The notes beneath the pieces are model-generated. The model saw nothing but the letters and a program-made list of their open reading frames with translations. It was not told the DNA's origin and searched no databases. A program made the translations under genes and the position numbers. Below are positions 34,732-43,015 of a DNA stretch of 64,000 nt, piece after piece (position 1 is the first letter of the stretch; each line of letters starts with the position of its first letter). The stretch covers positions 1,043,658 to 1,107,657 of the forward strand of contig NZ_ACJN02000001.1 in assembly GCF_000174435.1 (NCBI RefSeq), in the 5' to 3' direction. The stretch is from Desulfonatronospira thiodismutans ASO3-1 (GTDB lineage Bacteria > Desulfobacterota > Desulfovibrionia > Desulfovibrionales > Desulfonatronovibrionaceae).

Positions 34732-35016
34732 TCAATGATAATCCTCAAAATTGATCAGATGAATATTGTTTCCTTTAAGATAAAACGTTATCCGCATATT
34801 ACCGGTTACAGTGATTGCATACTCTCCTTTCCGGTCACCTTTCAGTGGATGCAGTTTCCAGCCTGGAACTGAGGCAACCTGTGACAGATCGCCAGCAAAC
34901 TCTAATGCTGCCAGGATATTTTTGATTTTGACTACATGCTGATTCGGCAAACCACTGGGATCATCGTTTTCATATAGTTTTTTCAAACCTTTATGCTTGA
35001 AACTGACGATATTCAT
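34732..35016 (-). CDS. higB: HigB-family RelE-fold toxin
   Basis: 94 residues, 'SFKHKGLKKLYENDDPSGLP' to 'YAITVTGNMRITFYLKGNNI' and the C-terminal 'INFEDYH', matching HigB/plasmid-maintenance killer proteins that cleave mRNA at the ribosome. It is complete, with its antitoxin directly downstream, so this is the one apparently intact RelE-fold pair in the cluster. Confidence 0.85.
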   Translation of the reverse strand: MNIVSFKHKGLKKLYENDDPSGLPNQHVVKIKNILAALEFAGDLSQVASVPGWKLHPLKGDRKGEYAITVTGNMRITFYLKGNNIHLINFEDYH

Positions 35017-35078
35017 TTTAATCCGTACGCTAATACAGTACGCCGGTCAATAGCCGATTTGTTTAATGAACCTGCTGG

Positions 35079-35360
35079 TCATGCGCACGTAGAATTCTCG
35101 TTCCAAGGATCATATGCCTGCTGCGTGCGCAGCCAGATCCACGGCCCGTTACCGGCAAACCTGCCGATTCTCAGGGCCATCTCAGTTGTAACAGGATGCG
35201 TACAGGCCAGTATCCGATGCAGCTGCTGCCGGGAAACATTCAGCCTCCTGGCTGCTTCACTGACACTCAGGCCAAGATTTTTCAACACATCTTCGCGCAG
35301 TAATTCCCCCGGATGAACCGGGGCTCTCTTCAATGGACGCCGGACAATATATTCCTGCAT
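35079..35360 (-). CDS. Orphan HigA-like antitoxin
   Basis: 93 residues: 'RAPVHPGELLREDVLKNLGL', the HTH 'VSEAARRLNVSRQQLHRILA', and 'VTTEMALRIGRF'. The last residues ('NENSTCA') differ from the usual ending, suggesting a slightly altered C-terminus. Immediately upstream lies only the tail of a HigB toxin (35369-35422), so it has no functional partner. Confidence 0.75.
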   Translation of the reverse strand: MQEYIVRRPLKRAPVHPGELLREDVLKNLGLSVSEAARRLNVSRQQLHRILACTHPVTTEMALRIGRFAGNGPWIWLRTQQAYDPWNENSTCA

Positions 35361-35368
35361 AATTCACC

Positions 35369-35422
35369 TCAATGGTACTGTTCAAGATCCACTCTCAACG
35401 CCTGACCCTCCTGCCATTCAAT
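35369..35422 (-). pseudogene. C-terminal remnant of a HigB-type toxin
   Basis: Seventeen codons, 'IEWQEGQALRVDLEQYH', end eight bases before the HigA-like ATG. Position and the terminal '(D)..YH' match the end of HigB toxins. The rest of the toxin is replaced by the duplicated ADP-ribosylglycohydrolase segment. Confidence 0.45.
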
Positions 35423-35768
35423 CATCTATCAAAATCCACCAGGTTTTGTGGCGGTTTTTGGCTGCAATAACGCTGCATAAATGATTGTGTTATGCCTCTT
35501 AGTGGATCATCCAGAATCCTGTATACCCGAACCTGAATATCTTCAGGCACGCCTTTGTAGAAGGCCTGGGCGATCCCTCCGGTTATGCAGGTCAGGGTAT
35601 CGCTGTCCCCTCCAAGGGATACAGCTGTGCGCAGGGCATCCTCAAAACCGCTGGAGTCAATAAAGGCCCGCACAGCCTGGGGAACGGTCCCCTGTGACGA
35701 CACATCGAACTGGTATGTAGGACGGATTTCATCCACATGCCGATTCAGGTCGTAACCAAACTCATTTT
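35422..35768 (-). pseudogene. Duplicated C-terminal part of the ADP-ribosylglycohydrolase
   Basis: Bases 35462-35772 match 32247-32557 at roughly 95%. The frame encodes the last 100 residues, including 'SLGGDSDTLTCITGGIAQ', with the stop changed so that 12 extra residues ('KPPQNLVDFDR') follow. The N-terminal metal-binding half is missing, so it should be inactive. It lies between two truncated toxin-antitoxin genes and apparently replaced parts of both. Confidence 0.9.
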
Positions 35769-35915
35769 CTATAGCTGTATCGCTTCTTTTACATTGGCAA
35801 GCGCAGCTTCATAGGAATCTCCATGAGCCATGCACCCTGGCAGTTCAGGCACTTCTGCTGGATAATCCTGGTCTTCTTTGCTCCAGTAAATGATTGTTTC
35901 ATACTTAAACATCAT
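35769..35915 (-). pseudogene. Truncated HicB-like antitoxin
   Basis: Forty-eight codons: 'MFKYETIIYWSKEDQDYPAE' followed by 'VPELPGCMAHGDSYEAALAN' and 'VKEAIQL', the canonical HicB N-terminal domain. The TAG at 35769 lies at the join with the duplicated hydrolase segment. The C-terminal DNA-binding part is missing, and no HicA toxin is adjacent. Confidence 0.8.
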
Positions 35916-35946
35916 TCATCCCCATTAGTAAAAGCCATTTTCTTTT

Positions 35947-36162
35947 TTAATCAAAACTGGTGTCGGCCTGGAATTTATGTTCATGGTCGTTGGGGACTTG
36001 AAAGGGCCAAAAATATCCGGACAGACGATAATACCCAATGTACTGTAGATAGTGAAAGGCACGTGATGGATCTTGAATTAACAGTCCACGTCTTGAGAGG
36101 AGTTTGATCTGTTCTTCAAGACTTAAGGCAGGCTTATCTAAAAATTTTCGGGGACTGGACAT
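35947..36162 (-). pseudogene. N-terminal fragment of an Abi_2-family protein
   Basis: 71 residues, 'DKPALSLEEQIKLLSRRGLL' and 'HYLQYIGYYRLSGYFWPFQ', which is the start of Abi_2 (AbiD/AbiF-like) abortive-infection proteins, normally about 300 residues. It stops after 'ADTSFD', just where the long helical HEPN-like part should begin. The stretch from 36163 to 36361 has no gene, only a terminator-like ACCCGCCTGGTGCGC hairpin with flanking T/A runs. Confidence 0.7.
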
Positions 36163-36361
36163 AAAAAAACCCGCCTGGTGCGCTTTCTAAAAAAAGAAGA
36201 GGCGTGACGGGTATTGTTGATTTACAATCATTCATCACGGCCACGCTTGTCAAGGAAATTTTTTCAACTCTCCCGCATTCGAGACAACATTCTGCCTACA
36301 GCCGGATAACCGGGACGGTCTCCGAGAATTATGCGCAGACCCTGTAATGCCCAATGCCTTT

Positions 36362-36718
36362 TCACCACTCCCCGTCACGCACTTCACGCACCAGGCGCAG
36401 GACTGCATGGTCGGGCATGTTTTTCAGGTTTCTTATAAGTTCGGCAAAGAGCTCCGGGCGGCTGCGGATGACTTCCTGGACTTCTGAGGAGACCTTGCCG
36501 GCCAGGGCCAGAAGCAGGTCCGGGTTTTCCCCCAGCTCCCCGGCCAGAGAGATTATCTTCGCCTCGGACAGAGGCACAGGCCAGCCCCGCTCAATCCTGC
36601 TCAAATAGGACGGCTCAACGCTGATTCTCCCTGCCACCTGGCGCAAGGAGTACTTCTTGTCGGTTTTTTTCAGTTCAAGGCGCTTTTCACGGACATATGA
36701 TCCAAAAGGTGTTTCCAT
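36362..36718 (-). CDS. XRE-family transcriptional regulator
   Basis: 118 residues from the ATG at 36718 ('METPFGSYVREKRLELKK'); an upstream ATG at 36745 is also in frame. The HTH is 'YSLRQVAGRISVEPSYLSRI'. The C-terminal 'ALAGKVSSEVQEVIRSRPEL' and 'DHAVLRLVREVRDGEW' are typical of XRE regulators that accompany ImmA/IrrE or HipA-like partners. No partner is visible here; the neighbour downstream is the Abi_2 fragment. Confidence 0.75.
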   Translation of the reverse strand: METPFGSYVREKRLELKKTDKKYSLRQVAGRISVEPSYLSRIERGWPVPLSEAKIISLAGELGENPDLLLALAGKVSSEVQEVIRSRPELFAELIRNLKNMPDHAVLRLVREVRDGEW

Positions 36719-36924
36719 AAGTCCATTGTGGACTCCATAATACACGAAGTCAAGGTTTTTTTAAAAAATCCGCCCACCCGATATAAAAATGGATACGTTT
36801 CCCTGAGTTCATGATCTTCATGCCCTTCCATGGTGAAATATTTTCTGCTCTGGAAGTGTACTGCCTGTGATGCAGGGGAAAACTGCGCTTAATGGCTTAT
36901 GAGCCGGAGTTTCTGTAAAAATCA

Positions 36925-37626
36925 TCATTGCTCACTGGCATCCTTTAGTCTCTTTTCCAGTTCGGCTATGAGATCGTTTATGGATTGAGCAGAAGTTCCG
37001 GTCTCTTTAGCCAGTTCCTTGACCTGGTCGGCTATCACCGAAAACCCCTTCCCGGCCTCCCCGGCCCTGCCGGCCTCCAGCCTGGCATTTAAGCCCAGGG
37101 TTTTCAGGGCCTGCAGAAGATGTAGAATATTCTTGGTTTCCTTGATGATTTTTTTGCTGAGTTCTCCGACCTGCTCCATGCTTTTGCGGCGCTCAATCTC
37201 CTGAAGACGGTCGCTTATATCCACCACAACGCCTTCAAGGTATTCCACCTGCCCTTCCTGGTTGTATACTGCTCCCCCATGTTCGTTGACCCACATCTCC
37301 TTTCCGTTGAAACAGATTATCCGGTAATCCACAGCCCAGTTTTTTCTGGCCTTTATGCCTTTTTCTATAGCTGTATCAACTTTTGGAACATCATCAGGAT
37401 GAATCAGGGAAACATAAGAGGTTTTGCGGTTGTAAAGCAGATCCTTCTGTGCGTAACCGGTGATCATCTCCACCATTCCCACCAAAACAAGCATGGTATA
37501 TTGTTCGTCATTACGGCAGCGAAACATGAAACCATTCATCCGGCCGGCAATGCTTTCATAAGCTTTTGCCAGCTCCCGGGCTTCTTTGATGCCCTGTTCC
37601 TGCTGCAGACCCCCGTTTTCAACCAT
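36925..37626 (-). CDS. Soluble PAS protein with a short chemoreceptor-like signalling tip
   Basis: 233 residues from the ATG at 37626 (GGGGG just upstream); a GTG at 37689 is an alternative. A PAS domain spans about residues 40-140 ('IHPDDVPKVDTAIEKG', 'YLEGVVVDISDR'). It is followed by 'LGLNARLEAGRAGEAGKGFS' and 'VIADQVKELAKET', the hairpin tip of methyl-accepting proteins. There is no membrane segment, no methylation helices of normal length and no HAMP, so it is a miniature cytoplasmic sensor. Its input ligand is unknown. Confidence 0.7.
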   Translation of the reverse strand: MVENGGLQQEQGIKEARELAKAYESIAGRMNGFMFRCRNDEQYTMLVLVGMVEMITGYAQKDLLYNRKTSYVSLIHPDDVPKVDTAIEKGIKARKNWAVDYRIICFNGKEMWVNEHGGAVYNQEGQVEYLEGVVVDISDRLQEIERRKSMEQVGELSKKIIKETKNILHLLQALKTLGLNARLEAGRAGEAGKGFSVIADQVKELAKETGTSAQSINDLIAELEKRLKDASEQ

Positions 37627-37842
37627 AACACCCCCATTCCATAAATTTTCAAAAGCAGGATCACCGGCCCGGGCTTCAACACCCGACACCCTTGCTGTTT
37701 CCGGCCCTTCTCTGAAAATATAAACTTAAAACCATTGGACCTGCAACCCCATGCTTAAAAGCCGCCTGTATGATGCGCCTGCAGAAAAGACTATCCGCAG
37801 GCGCATCAGAAGGCTGTCTCAGCCTGTTGCTTGAGGCATGCA

Positions 37843-38295
37843 TCAGATCAGTATGTTGAATACGCTGATGACCTTTTCCCAATCCTGGGGCTTGGGGTTT
37901 TTAAGTTCCGGATTGACGGCCTTGAACATCTTGGCCAGGGCGACTGTTATGGCTCCTGTAAGCTCGGGCAGGGCATTTTCCACCTCGGAGCTGTAATCCA
38001 GTTTGAGCTTGGGCAGGGTGGCCAGTTGTTCAAGAATGGGTTCCAGGTTAAGGGTTTCGTCATACTCGCGCACTTCCCTTAACTGCTCCTTAAAGGCCAT
38101 GGTTATGGGCAGGTCATAAAACTGGATTACATCCCTGCCGTTGGCCTGGGCGGTAACCACGCCCATCTCCAGCATGTCGTGCATTTTTTGATTTACTACT
38201 TCATAAAGCCTTTTAAGATCGCTTTTATCCATATCCAGGCCTGCGGCATTACGAAAAAGAGCTTCGAACTTCTTTCCTCCGAATATCTGAGTCAT
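37843..38295 (-). CDS. DUF1931 bacterial double histone-fold protein
   Basis: 150 residues. 'KFEALFRNAAGLDMDKSDLK' and 'ANGRDVIQFYDLPITMAF', then a second repeat ending 'LKNPKPQDWEKVISVFNILI', match the bacterial DUF1931 family. Two histone folds in one chain form a pseudodimer (known structures are from Aquifex and Thermus). Whether it compacts DNA in this host is unknown. GGAGG precedes the ATG at 38295. No neighbour shares an obvious function. Confidence 0.85.
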   Translation of the reverse strand: MTQIFGGKKFEALFRNAAGLDMDKSDLKRLYEVVNQKMHDMLEMGVVTAQANGRDVIQFYDLPITMAFKEQLREVREYDETLNLEPILEQLATLPKLKLDYSSEVENALPELTGAITVALAKMFKAVNPELKNPKPQDWEKVISVFNILI

Positions 38296-38423
38296 AACTT
38301 CGCTCCTCCTTTTTCATTATTTACAGGTCACTTACCACATTGCTGACCTGTATGCGCATCTTGTACAATAAACAGGTCCCGAAATCAGTCAAATCCGGCA
38401 AAATTCATTTGACTGTGCTTTGC

Positions 38424-38615
38424 CGTAACCATTCTAAGGTAACAATTCAGGGGACGCCGAAATCACGCCTCTGGCGTGACTGGGGACAGCCCCCGCGACA
38501 CTTTTCCCGCACAAAATTACAGGTGCTAAATTTGTTGAATCTGCACAATTATTACATAGCAGGGACAGTCCCCTGGCCTTGTGCCATTGATCACCCCCCC
38601 CCCTGAATGGTCACG
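38424..38615. repeat. E1 element, copy C
   Basis: 192 bp. The left end CGTAACCATTC is followed by a partial second copy GGTAACAATTCAGGGG; the right end is CCCCCTGAATGGTCACG. Flanks CTTTGC and CTTTAC are a likely, slightly diverged target duplication. The interior carries GGGGACAGCCCCCGCGACAC and GCAGGGACAGTCCCCTGG, like copy A. It fills most of the gap between the DUF1931 gene and the kinase at 38849; the rest of that gap holds nothing I recognise. Confidence 0.7.
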
Positions 38616-38848
38616 CTTTACCGGGTATAGAAATTCATAATTATGCCCGAAAAATCCTGTGGAATCCGATAGTTGCTTCAGTATTTGCCTGCAGGCCCCA
38701 CCCTGTTCAAAACATATTCAATTGACAAAAACATGCAAATATTCTTAAGATTACGGTAAAGATACAGTCACAAAGTTTATATTGAAAAATGACAAGCTGT
38801 CAGACAGCGGCGACCTGATGCCTGGGCAGTTGATATACCAAAGCAGAC

Positions 38849-40582
38849 ATGACACATCCAGAAAGCGATATAAAAACCTTTATTCCATCCCGCACCGCTC
38901 TTGTTTACGCTGTTCTGGCCGGACTGTGGATCGGCCTTTCCGACCGGGCGGTGGCCCTGCTGGTGGACGACCCGCAGCTTCTGATCCAGGTGCAGACCTA
39001 CAAAGGCTGGGCCTTTGTCCTGGTCACAGCAATCATCCTTTACTGTATCCTGAGACAGCAGGTCCTTTCCTGGGAAAAACGGACCCAGGACCTCATTGAC
39101 CGCGAAAAACAGTATCACTTTCTGGTGGATAAGTCTCCGCTGCCCATCTTCATCCAGACCGGCGGCAGTTTTTCCTACCTCAACAGCCAGGCCCTGAATC
39201 TTTTTAGAGCCTCCTCCCAGGAACAAATGCTGGGCAAACCGGTAATTGATCATGTCCATCCGGATTTCAGGGAAAAGGTCAAACAAAGAATCCAGTCCCT
39301 GAACCGGGATAAGCAGGAGGTCCCTGCTTTGGAACAGGTATTTACTACGATTGACGGAAAAAACGTAGACGTCAATGTGCAGGCCGTACCTTTCAATTTT
39401 CAGGGACAGGACGGGGCCGGGGTCTTTGTGCAGGACATAACCGGACACAAAAAAAACCAGGAACAGCTGCGGGCCTGGCATGATCTGATGCAGTACATAA
39501 TCCGCCATGACCCAAGTGCCATAGCCGTGCATGACCGGAATATGAACTATATCTATGTCAGCCAGAGATATCTGGATGATTACCAGGTAACACGGGATGT
39601 CATCGGCAGGCACCATTACGAGGTATTCCCGGAAATCCCTGACAAATGGCGGCAGGTGCATGCCAGGGCCCTGCAGGGAGAGGTCATCAGCTCTGACGAC
39701 GACCATTTTATCCGGCCCGACGGCAGCATCGACTACACCCGATGGCAGTGCCGGCCCTGGTATAAAGCTGACGGATCCATCGGCGGAATAGTCCTTTATA
39801 CCGAGGTGATAACCAGGCTTAAGCAGACTGAAATTCAGCTTAGAGAGCTGAACCAGAGCCTGGAACAGAAGGTGCGTGAACGTACCGCCCGCCTTGAAGA
39901 GCTGAACCGGGAACTGGAGGCCTTCAGTTATTCAGTTTCCCACGATCTGCGAGCTCCTTTGAGGAGTATTGACGGTTTCAGCCAGGCCCTTCTGGAAGAC
40001 TGCCACGACCAGTTAGATGATGAGGGCAAAGATTATCTGCAAAGGGTACGCAGCGCCACCCAGCGCATGGGACACCTCATCGACGAAATGCTAAAACTCT
40101 CCAGGATTTCCAAAGCCGAACTAAAGCCTTTGCCAGTGGACCTCTCACAACTGGCCCGCAAAGTATGCACTGAACTTTCCCAGGAAAATCCTGACCACCA
40201 CGTGGACATCCAGATTCAGGAGACACTGACAGCCCAGGCGGACCCGGCCCTTATGGAAATCCTTCTGGAAAACCTGCTCAGCAATGCCTGGAAGTTTACT
40301 AAGGACAATCCGGATGCCGCAATTGAAGTGGGCCAGAAAGTTCTGGATAGCCAGGAGGTGTTTTTCATAGCAGACAACGGGGCAGGGTTTGACATGCAGT
40401 ACGCCCAACAACTTTTCGCTCCCTTCAAACGGCTGCACTCAGCTGACAAGTATCCCGGAACCGGCATAGGCCTGGCCACCTGCGCCCGGATAGTCAAAAA
40501 ACACCAGGGTCGCATATGGGCCGATTCAGAACCGGAAAAAGGCACAACTTTTTTCTTTACTCTGGGCGGCGGGGAGAATTAG
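38849..40582 (+). CDS. Membrane PAS-PAS sensor histidine kinase
   Basis: 577 residues. Two membrane helices (about 17-37 and 48-67) are followed by PAS domains at about 80-200 and 210-330. A coiled coil leads to the HisKA box 'FSYSVSHDLRAPLRSIDGF' with the phospho-histidine near residue 370. ATP-binding boxes follow: 'NLLSNAWKFTKD' (N), 'IADNGAGFD' (G1) and 'GTGIGLATC' (G2). The type resembles kinases that phosphorylate the stand-alone Rcp1-like receiver encoded 41 bases downstream. The signal it senses is unknown. Confidence 0.85.
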   Translation: MTHPESDIKTFIPSRTALVYAVLAGLWIGLSDRAVALLVDDPQLLIQVQTYKGWAFVLVTAIILYCILRQQVLSWEKRTQDLIDREKQYHFLVDKSPLPIFIQTGGSFSYLNSQALNLFRASSQEQMLGKPVIDHVHPDFREKVKQRIQSLNRDKQEVPALEQVFTTIDGKNVDVNVQAVPFNFQGQDGAGVFVQDITGHKKNQEQLRAWHDLMQYIIRHDPSAIAVHDRNMNYIYVSQRYLDDYQVTRDVIGRHHYEVFPEIPDKWRQVHARALQGEVISSDDDHFIRPDGSIDYTRWQCRPWYKADGSIGGIVLYTEVITRLKQTEIQLRELNQSLEQKVRERTARLEELNRELEAFSYSVSHDLRAPLRSIDGFSQALLEDCHDQLDDEGKDYLQRVRSATQRMGHLIDEMLKLSRISKAELKPLPVDLSQLARKVCTELSQENPDHHVDIQIQETLTAQADPALMEILLENLLSNAWKFTKDNPDAAIEVGQKVLDSQEVFFIADNGAGFDMQYAQQLFAPFKRLHSADKYPGTGIGLATCARIVKKHQGRIWADSEPEKGTTFFFTLGGGEN

Positions 40583-40623
40583 AGTAACCAGGAACTCAAT
40601 CCAGGAAATATCAACGAGGCGGT

Positions 40624-41073
40624 ATGCAGCAAAAAACCATTCTTCTGGTGGAGGACAACCCTGATGATGTCCTGTTGACTCAGAGGGCCCTTAAAAAGAA
40701 CAATATTTCCAACGAACTTGTGGTGGCCAGAGACGGTGTAGAAGCCCTGGACTATCTCTTCGGCACCGGGGCCTGGCAGGGAAGAGACCTGAGTATCCAG
40801 CCGGTGGTGATACTGCTGGACCTGATGCTGCCGCGCCTTGACGGCATGGAGGTGTTGCGCCGTATCCGCGCCAGCGAGCTCACCAGTCTATTGCCTGTGG
40901 TAATACTCACCACTTCCAGGGAAGATCGGGACCGTCTGCAAACATACAGCCTGGGGGCCAACAGCTTTGTCCGCAAGCCGGTTGATTTTGAACAGTTTAT
41001 TGAAGCAGTCCGCCAACTGGGTCTTTACTGGCTGGTTCTAAACGAACCACCTCCAGCCCCAAAGGAGGCATGA
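40624..41073 (+). CDS. Stand-alone response-regulator receiver (Rcp1-like)
   Basis: 149 residues, a single receiver domain. '[20 protein letters not shown]', the phospho-acceptor in '[17 protein letters not shown]', the threonine in 'VVILTTS' and the lysine in 'SFVRKPV' are all present. There is no output domain, so it shuttles phosphate, presumably from the upstream kinase to the hybrid kinase whose start overlaps its stop. Confidence 0.88.
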   Translation: MQQKTILLVEDNPDDVLLTQRALKKNNISNELVVARDGVEALDYLFGTGAWQGRDLSIQPVVILLDLMLPRLDGMEVLRRIRASELTSLLPVVILTTSREDRDRLQTYSLGANSFVRKPVDFEQFIEAVRQLGLYWLVLNEPPPAPKEA

Positions 41074-42674
41074 TGTCTGAGTTGCGCGTTCTAATTGTTG
41101 AAGATTCTCATGACGATGTCCTTTTGATACTGAGAAATCTCAAAAAAGCAGGCTGGCAGGTTGCCCATGAAAATGTGCAGACTCAAGAGCACATGCGCCA
41201 GGCCCTGCAGTCCAGGCCCTGGGATCTCATTATCTCTGATCACGCCATGCCGGAAATGGATTCATTCAAGGCTCTGAACGTCCTTTATGAAAGCGGACTG
41301 GATCTGCCCTTCATCCTGGTCTCGGGCAGCATTGGCGAGGAAACCGCTGTGGAAGCCATGAAAGCCGGGGTCAACGACTACATCATGAAGGACAAGCTGG
41401 CCAGGCTGGCCCCGGCTGTCAGGCGCGAACTCAAAGAAGCCGAGAACCGCCGGGCGAAAAAAGAGGCCCACGAAGCCCTGGTGGCGGCCAAGGAGGCAGC
41501 AGAGGTGGCCAGCCGAGCCAAAAGTGAATTCCTGGCCAACATGAGCCACGAGATTCGCACTCCATTAAACGGCATTGTGGGCATGCTGCAGCTTCTCTCC
41601 TCCACCGGACTGGACACTGAGCAGGAGGAATACATCCGCCTGGGTCAATCAGCAGCTCAGCGCCTGACCAGGCTGCTCTCGGACATTCTGGACCTGTCCA
41701 GCATAGAGGCCGGCAGAATGTATATCCGGGAAAACCCCTTCAGCATCAGTCATGTATGCGAGTCCATTCATGACCTGTTCATAATTACTGCCAGGGAAAA
41801 GGGCATCCACTTTGATATTTCCCTGGACCCTCAGATACCCAAAAAAGTAATGGGAGATGCAACCAGGGTCAGCCAGATCCTTTTCAACCTGGTGGGCAAC
41901 GCTTTCAAATTTACGGATCAAGGCAGTATCAGCCTGGACATCAGGCTTGCTGAGCAGGAGCAGGACAGACTTCTACTGCATATATCCGTGGCTGATACCG
42001 GCACCGGCATTCCCCCTGACAAAATAAATGAACTGTTTCAGCCCTTTACCCAGGCAGACGGATCATACACCCGCAAATACCAGGGGGCCGGCCTGGGCCT
42101 GGTGGTGGTGCAACGCCTGCTGGATCTGCTGGAAGGCCGAATTGAGGTTGACAGTATAGTTGGACAGGGTACCACTATGCATGTATCCATGCCCTTGAAA
42201 ACCCTTCCAGAAGAGGATGCCGGTCTTCCCCTGCAAAAGGAGCAGGAACCCGGCCCGGGCAAAGCACTCAATATCCTGGTGGCTGAAGATGACCCCATGA
42301 ACCAGATCTTTATCAAAAATCTGCTGACAAAAGAGGGGCATAATGTAAGCATGGCCAAAAACGGCCGGGAAGCGGTGGAGCTTGTGCAGGAACACAGTTT
42401 TGACTGTGTACTCATGGACATTCAGATGCCGGTCATGACCGGAGTAGAGGCCACACGGGAAATAAGAAACCTGGGGGGAAACGGTTCCATCAGAAATGTG
42501 CAGATACCCATAATTGCAGTCACCGCCCACACCCAGCCTGGAGACAGGGAAAAATTCCTGGACGCCGGCATGGACGACTACCTGGGCAAACCTGTAAGCC
42601 TGGAAGACTTCCGCAACGTATTCAGGAAATTTTTCGGACCAGGGGTGGTGCAGGGACTCAAGTCTTCAGGATAA
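41070..42674 (+). CDS. Hybrid histidine kinase: REC-HisKA-HATPase-REC
   Basis: 534 residues, cytoplasmic. Receiver 1 has '[14 protein letters not shown]' and '[13 protein letters not shown]'. A helix '[20 protein letters not shown]' leads to the H-box '[20 protein letters not shown]', then '[13 protein letters not shown]' and '[12 protein letters not shown]'. Receiver 2 has '[16 protein letters not shown]'. No Hpt domain is present, so phosphotransfer must end on another protein. It overlaps the preceding receiver gene and starts either at ATG 41070 or the next codon. Confidence 0.88.
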   Translation: MMSELRVLIVEDSHDDVLLILRNLKKAGWQVAHENVQTQEHMRQALQSRPWDLIISDHAMPEMDSFKALNVLYESGLDLPFILVSGSIGEETAVEAMKAGVNDYIMKDKLARLAPAVRRELKEAENRRAKKEAHEALVAAKEAAEVASRAKSEFLANMSHEIRTPLNGIVGMLQLLSSTGLDTEQEEYIRLGQSAAQRLTRLLSDILDLSSIEAGRMYIRENPFSISHVCESIHDLFIITAREKGIHFDISLDPQIPKKVMGDATRVSQILFNLVGNAFKFTDQGSISLDIRLAEQEQDRLLLHISVADTGTGIPPDKINELFQPFTQADGSYTRKYQGAGLGLVVVQRLLDLLEGRIEVDSIVGQGTTMHVSMPLKTLPEEDAGLPLQKEQEPGPGKALNILVAEDDPMNQIFIKNLLTKEGHNVSMAKNGREAVELVQEHSFDCVLMDIQMPVMTGVEATREIRNLGGNGSIRNVQIPIIAVTAHTQPGDREKFLDAGMDDYLGKPVSLEDFRNVFRKFFGPGVVQGLKSSG

Positions 42675-42678
42675 TAAG

Positions 42679-42855
42679 ATGAATATGTATTTTGCTGTGT
42701 TTTTAATAGTTTTTCTGCTTGCAGGTCTGGCCTACAGTACCTACTCCTTCTCCCAGGGCAGATTTCTGGAAGGAATGTCCATATTTCCCTGGCTCATAGC
42801 CTGTTACTTTTTCGTCCAGGCCTGGGAAAGAAGAAACAGAAATGATGAAGAATAG
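42679..42855 (+). CDS. Small two-helix membrane protein
   Basis: 58 residues beginning four bases after the hybrid-kinase stop. Two hydrophobic helices ('FAVFLIVFLLAGLAYS' and 'FPWLIACYFFVQAWE') end in a charged tail 'RRNRNDEE'. The tight spacing and coherent topology make it a likely real gene, possibly an accessory to the phosphorelay. It ends about 12 bases before E1 copy D. Confidence 0.5.
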   Translation: MNMYFAVFLIVFLLAGLAYSTYSFSQGRFLEGMSIFPWLIACYFFVQAWERRNRNDEE

Positions 42856-42867
42856 ATGCTTCTCTAT

Positions 42868-42995
42868 GCCCTGGGGACTGTCCCCGCTATGTACTATCTT
42901 TGCAGGTTCACCCAACCTGGCGTTAGTCATATTTTAATTGTGCAGGAAAGGTGTCGCGGGGACTGTCCCCGGGCCGGCAGTCCCTGAATGCTTAC
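42868..42995. repeat. E1 element, copy D, degraded
   Basis: Reverse orientation. It has GGGGACTGTCCCCGC and GTCGCGGGGACTGTCCCCGG, then the right end CCCTGAATGCTTAC. The left terminal repeat is eroded. It lies between the small membrane protein and the glycosyltransferase and shares the AGGAAAGGTGTCGCGGGG stretch with the reverse complement of copy A. Confidence 0.6.
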
Positions 42996-43015
42996 CTGCC
43001 TTTGATGTAAATAAT

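Noticed and set aside
35422-35736. A second functional ADP-ribosylglycohydrolase
   Set aside because: It lacks the N-terminal T-D-D metal site and matches the C-terminal part of 32240-33013; it is a partial duplicate.
38777-39706. A 309-codon minus-strand frame opposite the histidine kinase
   Set aside because: It is antisense to a clear PAS-kinase coding region and has no recognisable domain.
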